Notes: generated by a model not told the origin, from the letters alone. 64,000 nt of DNA from Pseudomonas prosekii (GCF_900105155.1 NZ_LT629762.1:4783501-4847500), one strand, 5' to 3'; numbered from the stretch's first letter, positions 20,752 to 31,995 are shown. A program made the numbers and translations.

Positions 20752-22987
20752 TTTCGTTGCACAGCAATCCGCTGAACCGGTGATCGGTCGCCTGGTGGTG
20801 GTCGGTCTGGGTTTGATCGGCGGTTCGTTTGCCAAAGGCTTGCGTGAAAGTGGCGTGTGCCGCGAAGTGGTCGGGGTCGATCTGGATCCGCAGTCGCGCA
20901 AACTCGCGGTTGAATTGGGTGTGGTGGATCGCTGCGAAGAAGACTTGGCCACCGCGTGCCAAGGCGCTGACGTGATCCAGCTCGCCGTGCCGATTCTTGC
21001 CATGGAGAAAATGCTGGTGCGTTTGGCCAGCATGGACCTGGGGCAAGCGATCCTCACCGATGTCGGCAGCGCCAAAGGCAATGTGGTGCGCGCGGCGACC
21101 GAAGCGTTTGGCGGCATGCCGAAGCGTTTCGTGCCCGGTCATCCGATTGCCGGCTCCGAGCAGAGCGGGGTGGAAGCTTCCAACGCCGAGCTGTTCCGTC
21201 GGCATAAAGTGATTTTGACGCCGCTGGATCAGACCGATCCGGCAGCGCTGGCGGTGGTCGACCGCTTGTGGCGCGTTTTGGGCGCCGATGTCGAGCACAT
21301 GCAGGTCGAGCGCCACGACGAAGTGCTGGCGGCGACCAGCCATTTGCCGCACTTGCTGGCGTTCTGTTTGGTCGACTCGCTGGCCAAGCGCAATGAAAAT
21401 CTTGAGATCTTCCGTTACGCTGCGGGCGGTTTCCGCGATTTCACAAGAATCGCCGGGAGCGACCCGGTCATGTGGCACGACATCTTCCTCGCCAACCGCG
21501 AAGCTGTCCTGCGCACACTCGATACATTTCGCAGCGACCTCGACGCCTTGCGCGACGCGGTCGATGCAGGGGATGGGCACCAATTGTTGGGCGTGTTCAC
21601 ACGCGCTCGGGTTGCCCGCGAACATTTCAGTAAAATCCTGGCCCGCCGGGCTTATGTGGACGCTATGAACTCCAACGACCTGATTTTCCTGGGACAACCG
21701 GGTGGCCGCCTGACTGGGCGGATTCGCGTACCGGGCGACAAATCGATTTCCCACCGTTCGATCATGCTCGGCTCCCTCGCCGAGGGCACCACCGAAGTGG
21801 AAGGTTTTCTCGAGGGCGAAGATGCCCTGGCAACCTTGCAGGCCTTCCGTGACATGGGTGTGGTGATCGAAGGTCCGCACCACGGCCGCGTGACCATTCA
21901 CGGCGTCGGTCTGCACGGCTTGAAGCCTGCGCCGGGCCCGATTTATCTGGGCAACTCCGGCACTTCGATGCGTCTGTTGTCCGGCCTGCTGGCCGCGCAG
22001 AACTTCGACAGCACCCTGACCGGCGACGCCTCGCTGTCCAAGCGCCCGATGAATCGCGTGGCCAATCCGCTGCGCGAGATGGGCGCAGTGATCGAGACCG
22101 CCGCTGAAGGTCGTCCACCCATGATCATTCGCGGCGGCAACAAGCTCAAAGGCCTGACCTACACCATGCCGATGGCCAGTGCTCAGGTTAAATCCTGCCT
22201 GTTGCTCGCCGGTCTGTACGCCGAGGGCAAGACTACCGTCACCGAGCCTGCACCGACTCGCGACCACACCGAGCGCATGCTGCGCGGCTTTGGCTATCCA
22301 GTGAGCGTCGATGGCGCGACGGCATCGGTCGAGTCCGGGCACAAACTGACCGCTACGCACATTGAAGTGCCGGGTGACATCTCGTCGTCGGCGTTCTTCC
22401 TTGTTGCTGCGTCGATTGCCGAAGGCTCGGAGCTGGTGCTGGAACACGTCGGGATCAACCCGACCCGCACTGGCGTAATCGATATCCTGCGGCTGATGGG
22501 CGCCGACATCACCCTGGAAAATCAGCGTGAAGTCGGCGGCGAACCGGTCGCTGACCTGCGCGTACGAGCAGCTAAACTCAAAGGCATCGAGATTCCCGAA
22601 GCGCTGGTGCCACTAGCGATCGACGAGTTCCCGGTACTGTTCGTGGCAGCGGCCTGTGCCGAAGGGCGTACCGTGTTGCGCGGCGCCGAAGAGCTGCGAG
22701 TCAAGGAGTCGGACCGAATCCAGGTCATGGCCGATGGCTTGCTGGCACTGGGCGTCAAGTGCGAACCGACTCCGGACGGCATCATCATCGACGGCGGCCT
22801 GATCGGCGGCGGCGAAGTGCACGGGCACGGCGATCACCGTATCGCGATGGCCTTCAGCGTTGCTTCCCTGCGCGCTACTGCACCGATCCGCATCCATGAC
22901 TGTGCCAACGTCGCGACTTCGTTCCCGAATTTCCTTGCGCTGTGCGCACAGGTCGGTATCCGCGTTGCACAAGAGGCTCAGTCGTGA
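20744..22987 (+). CDS. tyrA-aroA: Fused prephenate dehydrogenase / EPSP synthase
   Basis: A 747-residue natural fusion typical of Pseudomonas. The N-terminal TyrA part (about 15-300) has the NAD loop [15 protein letters not shown] and oxidises prephenate or arogenate toward tyrosine. The C-terminal AroA part begins near residue 308, where an internal ATG (21665) opens [14 protein letters not shown], and makes 5-enolpyruvylshikimate-3-phosphate. AroA motifs are [25 protein letters not shown] and [10 protein letters not shown], of the class II EPSP synthase kind. Start is GTG at 20744 inside the end of hisC. The internal ATG might allow separate AroA synthesis, but no strong binding site is seen there. 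Confidence 0.95.
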   Translation: MVDFVAQQSAEPVIGRLVVVGLGLIGGSFAKGLRESGVCREVVGVDLDPQSRKLAVELGVVDRCEEDLATACQGADVIQLAVPILAMEKMLVRLASMDLGQAILTDVGSAKGNVVRAATEAFGGMPKRFVPGHPIAGSEQSGVEASNAELFRRHKVILTPLDQTDPAALAVVDRLWRVLGADVEHMQVERHDEVLAATSHLPHLLAFCLVDSLAKRNENLEIFRYAAGGFRDFTRIAGSDPVMWHDIFLANREAVLRTLDTFRSDLDALRDAVDAGDGHQLLGVFTRARVAREHFSKILARRAYVDAMNSNDLIFLGQPGGRLTGRIRVPGDKSISHRSIMLGSLAEGTTEVEGFLEGEDALATLQAFRDMGVVIEGPHHGRVTIHGVGLHGLKPAPGPIYLGNSGTSMRLLSGLLAAQNFDSTLTGDASLSKRPMNRVANPLREMGAVIETAAEGRPPMIIRGGNKLKGLTYTMPMASAQVKSCLLLAGLYAEGKTTVTEPAPTRDHTERMLRGFGYPVSVDGATASVESGHKLTATHIEVPGDISSSAFFLVAASIAEGSELVLEHVGINPTRTGVIDILRLMGADITLENQREVGGEPVADLRVRAAKLKGIEIPEALVPLAIDEFPVLFVAAACAEGRTVLRGAEELRVKESDRIQVMADGLLALGVKCEPTPDGIIIDGGLIGGGEVHGHGDHRIAMAFSVASLRATAPIRIHDCANVATSFPNFLALCAQVGIRVAQEAQS

Positions 22988-23673
22988 AAATCAAGCCACC
23001 GGTCATCACCATCGACGGGCCCAGCGGTTCGGGCAAAGGCACTATTGCCGGGATTCTGGCCAAGCGCCTGGGCTGGTGCCTGCTGGATTCCGGTGCCTTG
23101 TATCGCTTGCTGGCCTTCGCTGCGCGTAATCATGGCGTCGACCTGACCAATGAAGAGTCGCTGAAGCTGCTTGCCGCTCATCTGGATGTGCAGTTCATCG
23201 GGGCGACGGAAGGTCATCCGCAGCGGATCATCCTTGAAGGCGACGATGTGACCGATGACTTGCGCAACGAGCAAGTCGGCGCATGGGCTTCGCAAGTCGC
23301 CGCATTGCCGGCGGTGCGCGACGCCCTGCTGCAGCGCCAGCGCGCGTTCCAGGAAGCACCGGGTCTGGTGGCCGATGGCCGCGACATGGGCACGGTGGTT
23401 TTTCCCGAAGCGCCGCTGAAGATTTTCCTCACTGCCAGTGCCGAGGAGCGTGCGCGCCGTCGATACTTGCAGTTGAAGGGCAAAGTCGATGGTGTTAGTC
23501 TGTCGAGTCTGCTAGATGAGATACGTGTCCGCGACGAGCGTGACACCCAGCGAGCGGTAGCCCCGCTCAAACCGGCGGCTGACGCCATACAGCTGGATTC
23601 CACGGAATTATCCATCGATCAGGTGCTGGAACGCATCATGAGTGAGATCGCCATTCGCGATATCGCCGGGTGA
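22984..23673 (+). CDS. cmk: Cytidylate kinase
   Basis: A 229-residue (d)CMP kinase. GTG start at 22984 overlaps the previous stop as GTGA, preceded by AGAGG, and gives the family length; an in-frame ATG at 22942 lies inside aroA. The P-loop GPSGSGKGT is at residues 12-20. DSGALYR, DGRDMGT and the lid arginines in ARRRY follow. The order cmk then rpsA is widely conserved in proteobacteria. Confidence 0.96.
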   Translation: MKIKPPVITIDGPSGSGKGTIAGILAKRLGWCLLDSGALYRLLAFAARNHGVDLTNEESLKLLAAHLDVQFIGATEGHPQRIILEGDDVTDDLRNEQVGAWASQVAALPAVRDALLQRQRAFQEAPGLVADGRDMGTVVFPEAPLKIFLTASAEERARRRYLQLKGKVDGVSLSSLLDEIRVRDERDTQRAVAPLKPAADAIQLDSTELSIDQVLERIMSEIAIRDIAG

Positions 23674-23793
23674 CCAAGAAACGGCCCAGGGGACCAGTCA
23701 TAGTCCTGTGTTGTTTCTTTAAATGAACGTAACCCACGTCGTCTGGGATGTGGAGCTGGGCGTATCCTTCGCCCTTATTCAACAGGAATTAAA

Positions 23794-25485
23794 ATGAGCG
23801 AAAGCTTTGCGGAACTCTTTGAAGAAAGCCTAAAAACCCTGAACCTTCAGGCAGGCTCCATCATCACCGGTGTTATCGTTGATATCGATTACCAAGCTCG
23901 CTGGGTAACCGTTCACGCTGGCCTGAAGTCTGAAGCACTCATCCCGCTTGAGCAGTTCTACAACGATGCTGGCGAACTGACTATCAACGTCGGTGACGAA
24001 GTTCACGTTGCTCTGGACTCGGTTGAAGACGGCTTTGGTGAAACCAAGCTGTCCCGTGAAAAAGCCAAGCGCGCTGAATGCTGGATTGTTCTGGAAGCAG
24101 CCTTCGCAGCCGAAGAAGTGGTCAAGGGCGTTATCAACGGTAAGGTTAAAGGCGGCTTCACTGTCGACGTTAACGGCATCCGTGCGTTCCTGCCAGGTTC
24201 TCTGGTTGACGTCCGTCCTGTGCGCGACACCACGCACCTGGAAGGCAAAGAGCTGGAATTCAAGGTCATCAAACTCGACCAGAAACGCAACAACGTTGTC
24301 GTTTCCCGTCGTAGCGTCCTCGAAGCCGAGAACTCCGCTGAGCGTGAAGCTCTGCTGGAATCCCTGCAGGAAGGTCAACAAGTCAAAGGTATCGTCAAGA
24401 ACCTCACCGATTACGGCGCATTCGTCGATCTGGGTGGCGTCGATGGCTTGCTGCACATTACCGACATGGCTTGGAAGCGTATCAAGCATCCTTCCGAAAT
24501 CGTCAACGTTGGCGACGAGATCGATGTCAAGGTTCTGAAGTACGATCGCGAACGCAATCGTGTTTCCCTGGGCCTGAAGCAGCTGGGCGAAGATCCATGG
24601 GTTGCTATCAAAGCCCGTTACCCAGAAAGCACTCGCGTTACCGCTCGTGTAACCAACCTGACCGACTACGGCTGCTTCGCTGAGCTGGAAGAAGGCGTTG
24701 AAGGCCTGGTACACGTTTCTGAAATGGACTGGACCAACAAGAACATCCACCCTTCGAAAGTCGTACAAGTCGGTGACGAAGTGGAAGTTATGGTTCTGGA
24801 CATCGACGAAGAGCGTCGTCGTATCTCCCTCGGCATCAAGCAGTGCAAATCTAACCCATGGGAAGATTTCTCTGGCCAGTTCAACAAGGGCGATAAAATC
24901 TCCGGCACCATCAAGTCGATCACCGATTTCGGTATCTTCATTGGTCTGGACGGCGGCATCGACGGTCTGGTTCACCTGTCCGACATCTCCTGGAACGAAG
25001 TGGGCGAAGAAGCCGTTCGCCGCTTCAAGAAGGGCGATGAGCTGGACACCGTTATCCTGTCGGTTGACCCAGAGCGCGAGCGCATCTCCCTGGGTATCAA
25101 GCAACTGGAAAGCGATCCGTTCTCCGAGTACGTTCAAGAGAACGACAAAGGCGCAATCGTTAAAGGCATCGTGAAAGAAGTTGACGCTAAAGGCGCCATC
25201 ATCACTCTGGCCGACGATATCGAAGCGACTCTGAAAGCCTCCGAAATCAGCCGTGACCGCGTTGAAGACGCGCGCAACGTTCTGAAAGAAGGCCAGGAAG
25301 TAGAAGCCAAGATCATCAGCGTTGACCGCAAGAGCCGTGTAATCCAGCTCTCCATCAAGTCGAAAGACGATGCTGAAGAGAAAGAAGCCATCCAAAGCTT
25401 GAAAGACAAGCCTTCGGATAGCATCGCTGCTGGTCCTACCACTCTGGGCGACCTGTTGCGTGCACAAATGGAAAAACAGAACTAA
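23794..25485 (+). CDS. rpsA: 30S ribosomal protein S1
   Basis: A 563-residue RNA-binding ribosomal protein needed to load most mRNAs. Six S1 (OB-fold) repeats can be followed by their recurring pattern of GxVxxxTDYGxFVxLxxxxGLxH, clearest at about residues 190-265, 275-350 and 365-440. Start is ATG at 23794 with AGGA upstream. The 120-bp leader after cmk may be the autoregulatory region known for rpsA in other bacteria, though I did not fold it. Codon choice is that of a highly expressed gene. A clean terminator follows. Confidence 0.98.
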   Translation: MSESFAELFEESLKTLNLQAGSIITGVIVDIDYQARWVTVHAGLKSEALIPLEQFYNDAGELTINVGDEVHVALDSVEDGFGETKLSREKAKRAECWIVLEAAFAAEEVVKGVINGKVKGGFTVDVNGIRAFLPGSLVDVRPVRDTTHLEGKELEFKVIKLDQKRNNVVVSRRSVLEAENSAEREALLESLQEGQQVKGIVKNLTDYGAFVDLGGVDGLLHITDMAWKRIKHPSEIVNVGDEIDVKVLKYDRERNRVSLGLKQLGEDPWVAIKARYPESTRVTARVTNLTDYGCFAELEEGVEGLVHVSEMDWTNKNIHPSKVVQVGDEVEVMVLDIDEERRRISLGIKQCKSNPWEDFSGQFNKGDKISGTIKSITDFGIFIGLDGGIDGLVHLSDISWNEVGEEAVRRFKKGDELDTVILSVDPERERISLGIKQLESDPFSEYVQENDKGAIVKGIVKEVDAKGAIITLADDIEATLKASEISRDRVEDARNVLKEGQEVEAKIISVDRKSRVIQLSIKSKDDAEEKEAIQSLKDKPSDSIAAGPTTLGDLLRAQMEKQN

Positions 25486-25503
25486 GTTCTGTCAGACCAT
25501 AGA

Positions 25504-25531
25504 AAAAGGGCGACTTCGGTCGCCCTTTTTT
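25504..25531 (+). terminator. Rho-independent terminator after rpsA
   Basis: AAAGGGCGACTTCGGTCGCCC followed by six T residues: a perfect GC stem with a TTCG tetraloop directly after the rpsA stop. Confidence 0.95.
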
Positions 25532-25675
25532 GTGCCTGCGATTTGGTGAGCACAATTGAAACCAACGCCCTCCGCGTGCTGTCTGTTTCTTTAATCGGAT
25601 CAATCGGTTATTTGCAGCTAGGCTTAAGTCTGCGGCAAACGAGAGTCGGGTAGATTGCTCGGCATAAGGAAGTGG

Positions 25676-25954
25676 ATGAACAAGTTAATCGTCGTAATCG
25701 CTATGTTGGCAGTGGCAGGTTGTGCCACTAGCGCCAAGACGCATGCGGTCCACGGAGTCAGTGGCATAGAGATTGATTGTTCAGGGTTGGGTGCGAGTTG
25801 GGGGAAGTGCGAAAAACGAGCTGCCAAGGAGTGCAAGCCTGGCGGTTACAAAGTAGTCGCGCGTTCCGATGATGCGAAAGATGAAGATGAGTTTCCCTTC
25901 GGCTTCAATCCTGCCGGATATGTCACTCGCACAATGCTGGTTGTCTGCAGGTAG
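25676..25954 (+). CDS. Small putative outer-membrane lipoprotein
   Basis: A 92-residue protein of unknown role. The start ATG at 25676 follows AAGGA and gives MNKLIVVIAML; an in-frame ATG 21 bp upstream has no binding site and would spoil the signal peptide. The lipobox AVAGC puts the acylated cysteine at residue 16, followed by Ala-Thr, not Asp, so outer-membrane sorting is expected. The mature part is short, with three further cysteines before the last segment (DCSGLG, GKCEK, KECKPGG), suggesting disulfides, and a patch DDAKDEDE. It has its own spacing after the rpsA terminator and before ihfB. I do not recognise the family. Confidence 0.75.
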   Translation: MNKLIVVIAMLAVAGCATSAKTHAVHGVSGIEIDCSGLGASWGKCEKRAAKECKPGGYKVVARSDDAKDEDEFPFGFNPAGYVTRTMLVVCR

Positions 25955-26101
25955 CAAGTGTCCGGAATGTGCGTGCATGCACCGAAAATGAGCATGAATA
26001 AGCTGCAAGAGATATGTCAAACCCTGGGCTGTTCAAATTCCTCCGGGCGTGCTAAAACCTTTGAAGCGCTGATCTAGCTGCTTGAAAAAGAAGGGAAAAA
26101 T

Positions 26102-26404
26102 ATGACGAAGTCGGAGTTGATCGAACGAATTGTCACCCATCAAGGGCTGCTCTCATCCAAGGATGTGGAGCTGGCCATCAAGACCATGCTTGAACAAATG
26201 TCCCAATGCCTGGCCACCGGTGATCGTATCGAGATCCGGGGGTTTGGCAGCTTCTCCCTGCACTACCGCGCACCGCGGGTAGGGCGTAATCCGAAAACCG
26301 GTCAGTCCGTCAGCCTGGATGGGAAGTTTGTTCCGCATTTCAAGCCGGGAAAGGAGCTGCGGGATCGGGTTAATGAGGATGAGGAAGATTACGGTGACGA
26401 GTAG
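26102..26404 (+). CDS. ihfB: Integration host factor subunit beta
   Basis: A 100-residue DNA-bending protein that pairs with IHF-alpha. The N-terminus [11 protein letters not shown], the central [15 protein letters not shown] and the DNA-intercalating arm [10 protein letters not shown] are diagnostic. The acidic C-terminal tail [10 protein letters not shown] is present. Start ATG follows AGAAGGG. The position after rpsA is conserved across gamma-proteobacteria. Confidence 0.97.
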   Translation: MTKSELIERIVTHQGLLSSKDVELAIKTMLEQMSQCLATGDRIEIRGFGSFSLHYRAPRVGRNPKTGQSVSLDGKFVPHFKPGKELRDRVNEDEEDYGDE

Positions 26405-26657
26405 TTGGCGAGATAAGAGTAGCTTCAAGCGGCTCGCGATCACAGGGCTTGTATTGTTAGTAGCGATTGCATGTCTGCTTTTTGTGTTGGAAAACCAGCA
26501 ACTGGTCGTCGTTTCTTTTTTTGGTTTTTCTTCCCCTCAGCTACAAGTGTCGATTTTGGGCGTTGTCTCGTTCCTGGTCGGTATGGTCGTGGGCGGGTTG
26601 ATGGTATCTGCTTATGCCTTGAGATCCTGGAGAAGAGGGCGGCAGGCTTCCCGTTGA
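26379..26657 (+). CDS. LapA-domain (DUF1049) inner-membrane protein
   Basis: A roughly 92-residue protein with two transmembrane helices ([19 protein letters not shown] and the segment around [19 protein letters not shown]) and a basic end [10 protein letters not shown], the layout of LapA/YciS proteins that in E. coli partner LapB in controlling LpxC and lipopolysaccharide output. The start is uncertain: ATG 26373, ATG 26379 and GTG 26394 are all in frame and all overlap ihfB. Placement next to ihfB and just before wzz is consistent with an LPS role. Confidence 0.75.
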   Translation: MRKITVTSSWRDKSSFKRLAITGLVLLVAIACLLFVLENQQLVVVSFFGFSSPQLQVSILGVVSFLVGMVVGGLMVSAYALRSWRRGRQASR

Positions 26658-26840
26658 TATTATTGAAATTTTGCTTCTGATAGTCAGTCGGGAGCAGTGA
26701 TAAGGTATCCTGTGCGCGTTCGTTGTAGGGGATGCTCGGCATGGCTTGGGCTTAAGTTGCCGGGATTTTCGTTGAAGACTCTCAAATGGTCTACATTCAT
26801 GGAATGAAATGTGACTCTTTAGGTAAAAGGCTACCAATAT

Positions 26841-27881
26841 ATGCACGTCGACTCTAACAAAGAAAATGGTCCAGATGGCTTTGAGTTACAGCGGTTTATT
26901 CGCGCTATTTTACGTCAAAAGTTAGTTGTCATAGGTTTTACGGTTCTGGGTGCTGTTCTTGCTGCGAGCTATGCATTTCTTGCTACGCCAGTCTACGAGG
27001 CGAAGGCATTTGTAGCTCCGCCGAGTCAGAACGATATTGCCAACTTTCATTATGGTCGAATGAGAGAGTCAGAGTTGACACCTTATACTGTTAAGGATGT
27101 CTACGATATTTACACGCGGCGTTTGCAGGGAGAGTCGTTGCGCCGAACTTTTTTTTACAAAGTCTATGTGCCAAGTTTGTCTGCGGATGAGCGTAAAAGC
27201 TCTCAAGACGTGTTGTATGCGAGATTTTCCCAAGTGCTTCGTGTGGTTCCTCCACTGAAGGAAACCTCTGACAAATACTCGGTTGTCGTACAGACCAATA
27301 ACCCTCAGCAGGCCAAAGAGTGGGCTGCAGCATACGTTTCCCAGGCCGGTGATCTGGCTAAAAATGAAATGATCAGAAACCTCGCGATTGAATCCCAGGT
27401 TCGTGCTCGTAATCTGGAGCAGCAGATAAGTTCCGCCAGAGAGACTAGTCGCAAGGCGAGGGAAGACTCGCTTGTCAAGCTGAGCGAGGCATTGCGGATC
27501 GCTAAGGCGATTGGTCTTGAGAAGCCTCCTGCGATTACGGTAAATCAATCTGTTATTGCTGGCGGCGAGTCTGGTCAGCTCACCTATATGCGTGGCTCGA
27601 AAGCGCTGAAGGCAGAAATCGAGAATTTGCAGGCTCGTAAATCGGATGACCCGTTTACGGATCGATTGCGTGATCTCCAGGATAAGTACAACTTCTTCTC
27701 AGGGTTGAAAACTGATGCTGCGCTGGTTTCTGTCTATCGACAGGACGGGGACGTAGAATTGCCAGATAATCCTATCAAGCCGAATAAAAGGCTGATCCTT
27801 ATATTGGGTGTTATTTCTGGCCTGATTCTGGGTGTTGCTTTTGTGCTTGTCCGCAGATTTTTCGCTGAGACATCGGAATAA
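26841..27881 (+). CDS. wzz: O-antigen chain-length determinant Wzz
   Basis: A 346-residue polysaccharide co-polymerase that sets the modal length of Wzy-made O-chains. It has an N-terminal transmembrane helix (about 27-49), a large periplasmic part with a coiled-coil stretch (about 190-235), and a C-terminal helix (about 318-337) preceded by the family's proline-rich segment DNPIKPNKR. AAAAGG lies 12-15 bp before the ATG. It is the first gene of the O-antigen locus after ihfB, as in P. aeruginosa PA3160. Base composition is already lower in GC than rpsA upstream. Confidence 0.93.
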   Translation: MHVDSNKENGPDGFELQRFIRAILRQKLVVIGFTVLGAVLAASYAFLATPVYEAKAFVAPPSQNDIANFHYGRMRESELTPYTVKDVYDIYTRRLQGESLRRTFFYKVYVPSLSADERKSSQDVLYARFSQVLRVVPPLKETSDKYSVVVQTNNPQQAKEWAAAYVSQAGDLAKNEMIRNLAIESQVRARNLEQQISSARETSRKAREDSLVKLSEALRIAKAIGLEKPPAITVNQSVIAGGESGQLTYMRGSKALKAEIENLQARKSDDPFTDRLRDLQDKYNFFSGLKTDAALVSVYRQDGDVELPDNPIKPNKRLILILGVISGLILGVAFVLVRRFFAETSE

Positions 27882-28259
27882 CAGGCTTTAGTTTTGTTTT
27901 CCCTGTGTGATCTCGAAGCCGTGCCCCTAAAGGTGGGCGCGCGGGTCTTGATTTCTGCTGGGTCGTCCTGGAGGGGGGGGCAGTCCTCGCGTCTGTTTCA
28001 GCGCTTTCCGTAGTCGTCAGTTCTAGCTTGTCTCTCGGTGTGCGCACGACGATCCAAATTGTCGGCTGGGTGGGGCAGCGATCACCTTGGCGGTGGAGGG
28101 GGCTCGCGATCTGCCCCTGACTGTTGAAAATGATTATGGCTCCCTGCAGAGCTTTCGGTATAATTTCCAGTTTACGCAGCTATGATGCTCGTTTCTGAAG
28201 CGCGAGATGTGAAGTAGTTTTACGATCGACTTAATATTGATGAACGGCAAGGGAAAACG
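27882..28259 (+). promoter_or_regulatory. Region upstream of the O-antigen biosynthesis genes, with candidate promoter
   Basis: 378 bp without a credible ORF separate wzz from wbpO. TATAAT at 28159-28164 is a good -10 box; the best -35 is TTATGG at 28134 with a 19-bp spacer, which is weak. A run of eight G residues occurs near 27973. I see no JUMPstart/ops element. The biosynthesis operon probably starts here. Confidence 0.4.
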
Positions 28260-29537
28260 ATGCTTAAACTCGAAGATGTAAAGTTGGCCATAGTGGGTCT
28301 CGGTTATGTGGGCTTGCCGCTGGCGGTTGAGTTTGGCAAAAAAATGCAAGTGGTTGGATTCGATATCAGCCAACGACGAATTGAAGCGCTGAAAGCTGGC
28401 CATGACGCTACACTTGAGGTGTCTGACGAAGAATTGCAGTCGGCATCAGGATTAAGTTTTAGCTCCGCGCTGGATGAGTTGTCTGCTTGCAACATATTCA
28501 TTGTTACTGTACCTACCCCTATTGATGAACATAAAAGACCTGACTTGACACCTTTGATTAAGGCGAGTGAGTCCATTGGTCGGGTTCTGAAAAAGGACGA
28601 TATCGTTATTTATGAATCAACCGTCTATCCTGGTGCTACTGAGGAAGACTGTGTTCCAGTTCTGGAGAAAGTATCCGGTCTGAAATTCAATGTTGATTTT
28701 TTTGCAGGTTATAGCCCAGAGCGGATAAACCCTGGCGATAAAGAGCATCGTGTTACTACCATTAAAAAAGTCACAGCCGGTTCCACCCCAGAAGTCGCCG
28801 AACTTGTAGACGCGCTATATAACACAATCATCATTGCCGGTACTCACAAAGCCAAGAGCATCAAGGTTGCCGAGGCGGCGAAGGTTATTGAAAATACGCA
28901 GCGCGATTTGAACATCGCGCTCATCAATGAATTGGCATTGATCTTCAATAAAATGGGTATTGATACTGAGGCTGTGTTGGAAGCCGCAGGGACGAAGTGG
29001 AACTTTCTGCCGTTCCGTCCAGGGTTGGTAGGTGGGCACTGCATCGGTGTGGACCCTTATTACTTGACTCATAAAGCACAGTCTATTGGTTATCACCCGG
29101 AAATCATTTTGGCCGGCCGTCGCCTGAATGACAGTATGGGGGCTTACGTCGTATCGCAACTAGTTAAGGCAATGCTCAAGCGTAAAATTCATGTTGATGG
29201 TGCTCGAGTCCTGATCATGGGGCTGACCTTTAAAGAAAACTGCCCGGATCTGCGTAATACGAAAATTATCGACATTGTGAACGAGCTTGCTGAATTCAAT
29301 ATCGTTGTTGACGTCTATGACCCTTGGGTAGACGGAGCGGAGGCAATGCACGAGTACTCCATCACTCCTATCGGCAAGCCACAGGTTAATTCGTACGACG
29401 GCATTATCTTGGCGGTGGCGCATAACGAATTTGCCGCAATGGGTGCCGAAAGGATTCGGAGCTTGGGTAAAGCTGAACACGTTCTCTATGACCTCAAGTA
29501 TCTGCTGGATGCCTCTCAGTCAGATCTGCGTCTTTGA
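28260..29537 (+). CDS. wbpO: UDP-N-acetylgalactosamine 6-dehydrogenase (WbpO/TviB type)
   Basis: A 425-residue NAD-dependent nucleotide-sugar dehydrogenase that oxidises C6 to give UDP-GalNAc uronic acid. The NAD loop is [11 protein letters not shown] near residue 12. The catalytic cysteine is C261 in [24 protein letters not shown] and [13 protein letters not shown] are typical of the WbpO/TviB branch. Pairing with a WbpP-type C4-epimerase directly downstream repeats the P. aeruginosa O6 arrangement, which is why GalNAc rather than ManNAc or Glc is the expected substrate. Confidence 0.88.
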   Translation: MLKLEDVKLAIVGLGYVGLPLAVEFGKKMQVVGFDISQRRIEALKAGHDATLEVSDEELQSASGLSFSSALDELSACNIFIVTVPTPIDEHKRPDLTPLIKASESIGRVLKKDDIVIYESTVYPGATEEDCVPVLEKVSGLKFNVDFFAGYSPERINPGDKEHRVTTIKKVTAGSTPEVAELVDALYNTIIIAGTHKAKSIKVAEAAKVIENTQRDLNIALINELALIFNKMGIDTEAVLEAAGTKWNFLPFRPGLVGGHCIGVDPYYLTHKAQSIGYHPEIILAGRRLNDSMGAYVVSQLVKAMLKRKIHVDGARVLIMGLTFKENCPDLRNTKIIDIVNELAEFNIVVDVYDPWVDGAEAMHEYSITPIGKPQVNSYDGIILAVAHNEFAAMGAERIRSLGKAEHVLYDLKYLLDASQSDLRL

Positions 29538-29601
29538 ACCTCGGGTTCTGTAAAGACCCTGATTCGTTACTGCTGACTAAAAATACCAAGTCGAGAATTA
29601 C

Positions 29602-30651
29602 ATGATCCGTTTCGAAAAAGTCAAAGCTGAAATTCAACAATCCCCAAAGGTTTGGTTGATCACGGGTGTAGCCGGATTTATTGGTTCCAACCTGCTGGAA
29701 ACGCTGCTCCAATTGGATCAGCAGGTTGTCGGCCTCGATAATTTTGCAACCGGCCATCAACGTAATCTCGATGAAGTTCAATCGGTAGTGAGCCCTGAAC
29801 AGTGGGCGCGATTTGTACTGGTTAACGGTGATATCAGAAATATTGATGACTGCAGGAAGGCGATGACGTTTAGTGCGTCCACTGATATTCCAGTGGACTA
29901 CGTTCTGCATCAGGCCGCACTCGGGTCAGTCCCTCGGTCGATCAATGATCCTATTACCACGAACGGCACCAATATCGATGGCTTTCTGAATATGCTGGTC
30001 GCAGCGAAAGACGCGCAGGTGAAGAGTTTTACCTACGCAGCTTCCAGTTCTACGTACGGTGACCATCCTGCACTCCCAAAAGTGGAAGGCGTGATTGGAA
30101 AGCCGCTATCTCCTTATGCGGTCACCAAGTATGTAAACGAATTGTACGCCGAGGTTTTTTCCAGCACCTACGGATTCAATACTATCGGGCTTCGGTATTT
30201 TAACGTCTTCGGCAAGCGCCAGGATCCTAATGGCGCTTATGCAGCCGTTATTCCTAAGTGGACTGCGGCCATGATCAATAACGAGGAGGTTTTCGTTAAT
30301 GGTGATGGTGAGACGAGTCGGGATTTCTGCTTTGTAGAAAATGCGGTGCAGGCCAACATATTGGCTGCCTGCGCCAGTCCAGAAGCAAAAAACAATGTTT
30401 ATAACGTCGCCGTAGGCGACAGAACAACATTGAATCAGGTTTTTGCTTGTATCAAGGACGCTTTGTTCCGTGTTGATGTCAAATCAACGTCCGCGATGGT
30501 CTACCGGGATTTCCGGGCCGGCGATGTAAGGCATTCGCAGGCTAACATTGATAAGGCGAAGGACCTGCTGGGCTATAAGCCTCTTTTCAATGTGGGTGAG
30601 GGTATGTTGAAAGCGGCGTACTGGTACGTTTCGTTCTTCGCAAGAAGTTAA
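29602..30651 (+). CDS. wbpP: UDP-N-acetylglucosamine 4-epimerase (WbpP/TviC type)
   Basis: A 349-residue extended SDR interconverting UDP-GlcNAc and UDP-GalNAc, or their uronic acids. Motifs are [12 protein letters not shown] for [18 protein letters not shown] with the catalytic serine region, and YAVTK with the catalytic tyrosine and lysine. [14 protein letters not shown] and [19 protein letters not shown] are characteristic of WbpP. It acts with WbpO to supply UDP-GalNAcA for the O-unit. Confidence 0.88.
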   Translation: MIRFEKVKAEIQQSPKVWLITGVAGFIGSNLLETLLQLDQQVVGLDNFATGHQRNLDEVQSVVSPEQWARFVLVNGDIRNIDDCRKAMTFSASTDIPVDYVLHQAALGSVPRSINDPITTNGTNIDGFLNMLVAAKDAQVKSFTYAASSSTYGDHPALPKVEGVIGKPLSPYAVTKYVNELYAEVFSSTYGFNTIGLRYFNVFGKRQDPNGAYAAVIPKWTAAMINNEEVFVNGDGETSRDFCFVENAVQANILAACASPEAKNNVYNVAVGDRTTLNQVFACIKDALFRVDVKSTSAMVYRDFRAGDVRHSQANIDKAKDLLGYKPLFNVGEGMLKAAYWYVSFFARS

Positions 30652-30656
30652 TTCTT

Positions 30657-31880
30657 GTGATTAAAGAGATCTGTGCAATCACTGTTCTGGCAAACAAGCT
30701 ATGTATGTTTGTGCTGCTGTTCAGTCTGGCCCGAATTTTAGGGGTCGAGTTGTATGGCGTATTCTCCTACCATTACGCGATCATTACAGGGATCGCGACA
30801 GTGGCGGGCGAATGCCTAAGCGTGGCATTGAGTCGCTATGCGGTTCTGAATGCAGATAATGTAAATTACAAAACTTCCTTGAGCCTCATGGCATGGGCCG
30901 GCATCGTTGTGGGTGCGCTCTGTGTCATCGTATTCTCAATGTTTACGGCGCCAGCTTCATCTTATGAAGCGAACACTGGTTACTTGATGGTTGGCGTATT
31001 TTCCCTCGGTTTTGCTTGTGTCTGCAATCTGACCATAACCGGATTGATGTTCTCTCTAAATACCTCAGGAAGGTGGGTGGTTGCGTTGGCCGCTCATGGG
31101 CTGCTGGGGTTACTGCTGGTCGTTGCTATTGCGAAGGTGGGCGGTCAGATAGAGGGCGTCGTGTTGACACTTGCGCTCTGCACCTTGATCGCTCCCGCCT
31201 TCGGTTTCTGGATGATAAAGAAATCCAGATTCAGTCATGAAGAAACGAGTGGGAGTGAGGCCTTCTCTTTTCGCAAGATGATGGCTCTGCTCTCTGGTTC
31301 AGGGGCTCCGGCTATTGCTGGCAGCATGCTTTTGGGGGCGCCTGTTCATATCGTTTGCTTGATGATATTTGCCAGTTCAAGTTTAAATGTTTCTGAGGTT
31401 GGTTATTTTAATCTCTTTTTCCTTTTTTATATTTTGGTTACAGTGCTTCCAAGTTCGCTTACATCTTATGCCATTGTACGGCTGGCGGGGCGCGGTAATA
31501 ACGCCAGTAAACTGTATCTGATGTTAGGCGTGTCGATTTCTATTTGCCTGCCTTTGTTCATGATCTTGTCGCAAAGCTATTGGTTGTGTTTTCTTGGTAA
31601 CAGTTTTTGCAGCAAGAATAATCTGCTCACTTACGCTGTGCTGGCGGGGGGTATTGGTCTAACGACCACCATTGTCACTCAAATTCTGCATAGCAAGAAC
31701 TTGACCAAAATTGTATTTCTGGGAAGTTGCGTCTACGCGATTTTTTATCTGTCGTCGACGATATATTCGGGTTTGAAAGGCGATATGCTGGCGATTGATC
31801 TTTTCAGGTCCTTCGTATCTGCCCTAATTGCCCAGATTGTTGTGCTTGCCACCATGGGTGGGCGTAAGTTGGTCCAATGA
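30657..31880 (+). CDS. wzx: O-antigen flippase Wzx
   Basis: A 407-residue, very hydrophobic inner-membrane protein with about 12 predicted helices and few charged residues, of the MOP/Wzx flippase type that moves lipid-linked O-units to the periplasmic face. The start is GTG at 30657, 5 bp after wbpP, with only a weak AAGAAG behind it; it keeps the N-terminal helix pattern (ANKLCMFVLLFSLARILGVE). Sequence identity among Wzx proteins is low, so assignment rests on topology and place between wbpP and wzy. Base composition is AT-rich for this chromosome. Confidence 0.8.
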   Translation: MIKEICAITVLANKLCMFVLLFSLARILGVELYGVFSYHYAIITGIATVAGECLSVALSRYAVLNADNVNYKTSLSLMAWAGIVVGALCVIVFSMFTAPASSYEANTGYLMVGVFSLGFACVCNLTITGLMFSLNTSGRWVVALAAHGLLGLLLVVAIAKVGGQIEGVVLTLALCTLIAPAFGFWMIKKSRFSHEETSGSEAFSFRKMMALLSGSGAPAIAGSMLLGAPVHIVCLMIFASSSLNVSEVGYFNLFFLFYILVTVLPSSLTSYAIVRLAGRGNNASKLYLMLGVSISICLPLFMILSQSYWLCFLGNSFCSKNNLLTYAVLAGGIGLTTTIVTQILHSKNLTKIVFLGSCVYAIFYLSSTIYSGLKGDMLAIDLFRSFVSALIAQIVVLATMGGRKLVQ

Positions 31881-31990
31881 AAAAAATGTTCAGAGTGAGT
31901 CGCGTGGCTGCTAGGTTCATGGTTGTACGTGATAATGGTGCCAGTGTTGAATCTGGTTCGTGGTTCAGTTGCTTTGTTTTTGTTGGTTAA
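31877..31990 (+). CDS. Possible 37-codon leader ORF between wzx and wzy
   Basis: An ATG overlaps the wzx stop as ATGA and opens a 37-codon frame (MKKMFRVSRVAARF...) that stops 5 bp before the proposed wzy ATG. It is not hydrophobic, so it is not the missing N-terminus of Wzy. It could couple translation from wzx to wzy, or be chance. No strong ribosome binding site precedes it. Confidence 0.3.
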   Translation: MKKMFRVSRVAARFMVVRDNGASVESGSWFSCFVFVG

Positions 31991-31995
31991 GGCTG

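Noticed and set aside
20681..22447. A 588-codon minus-strand frame antisense to tyrA-aroA
   Set aside because: Shadow of a GC-rich gene; no family features.
23830..25467. A 545-codon minus-strand frame antisense to rpsA
   Set aside because: Shadow frame; its repeats are the complement of the S1 repeats.
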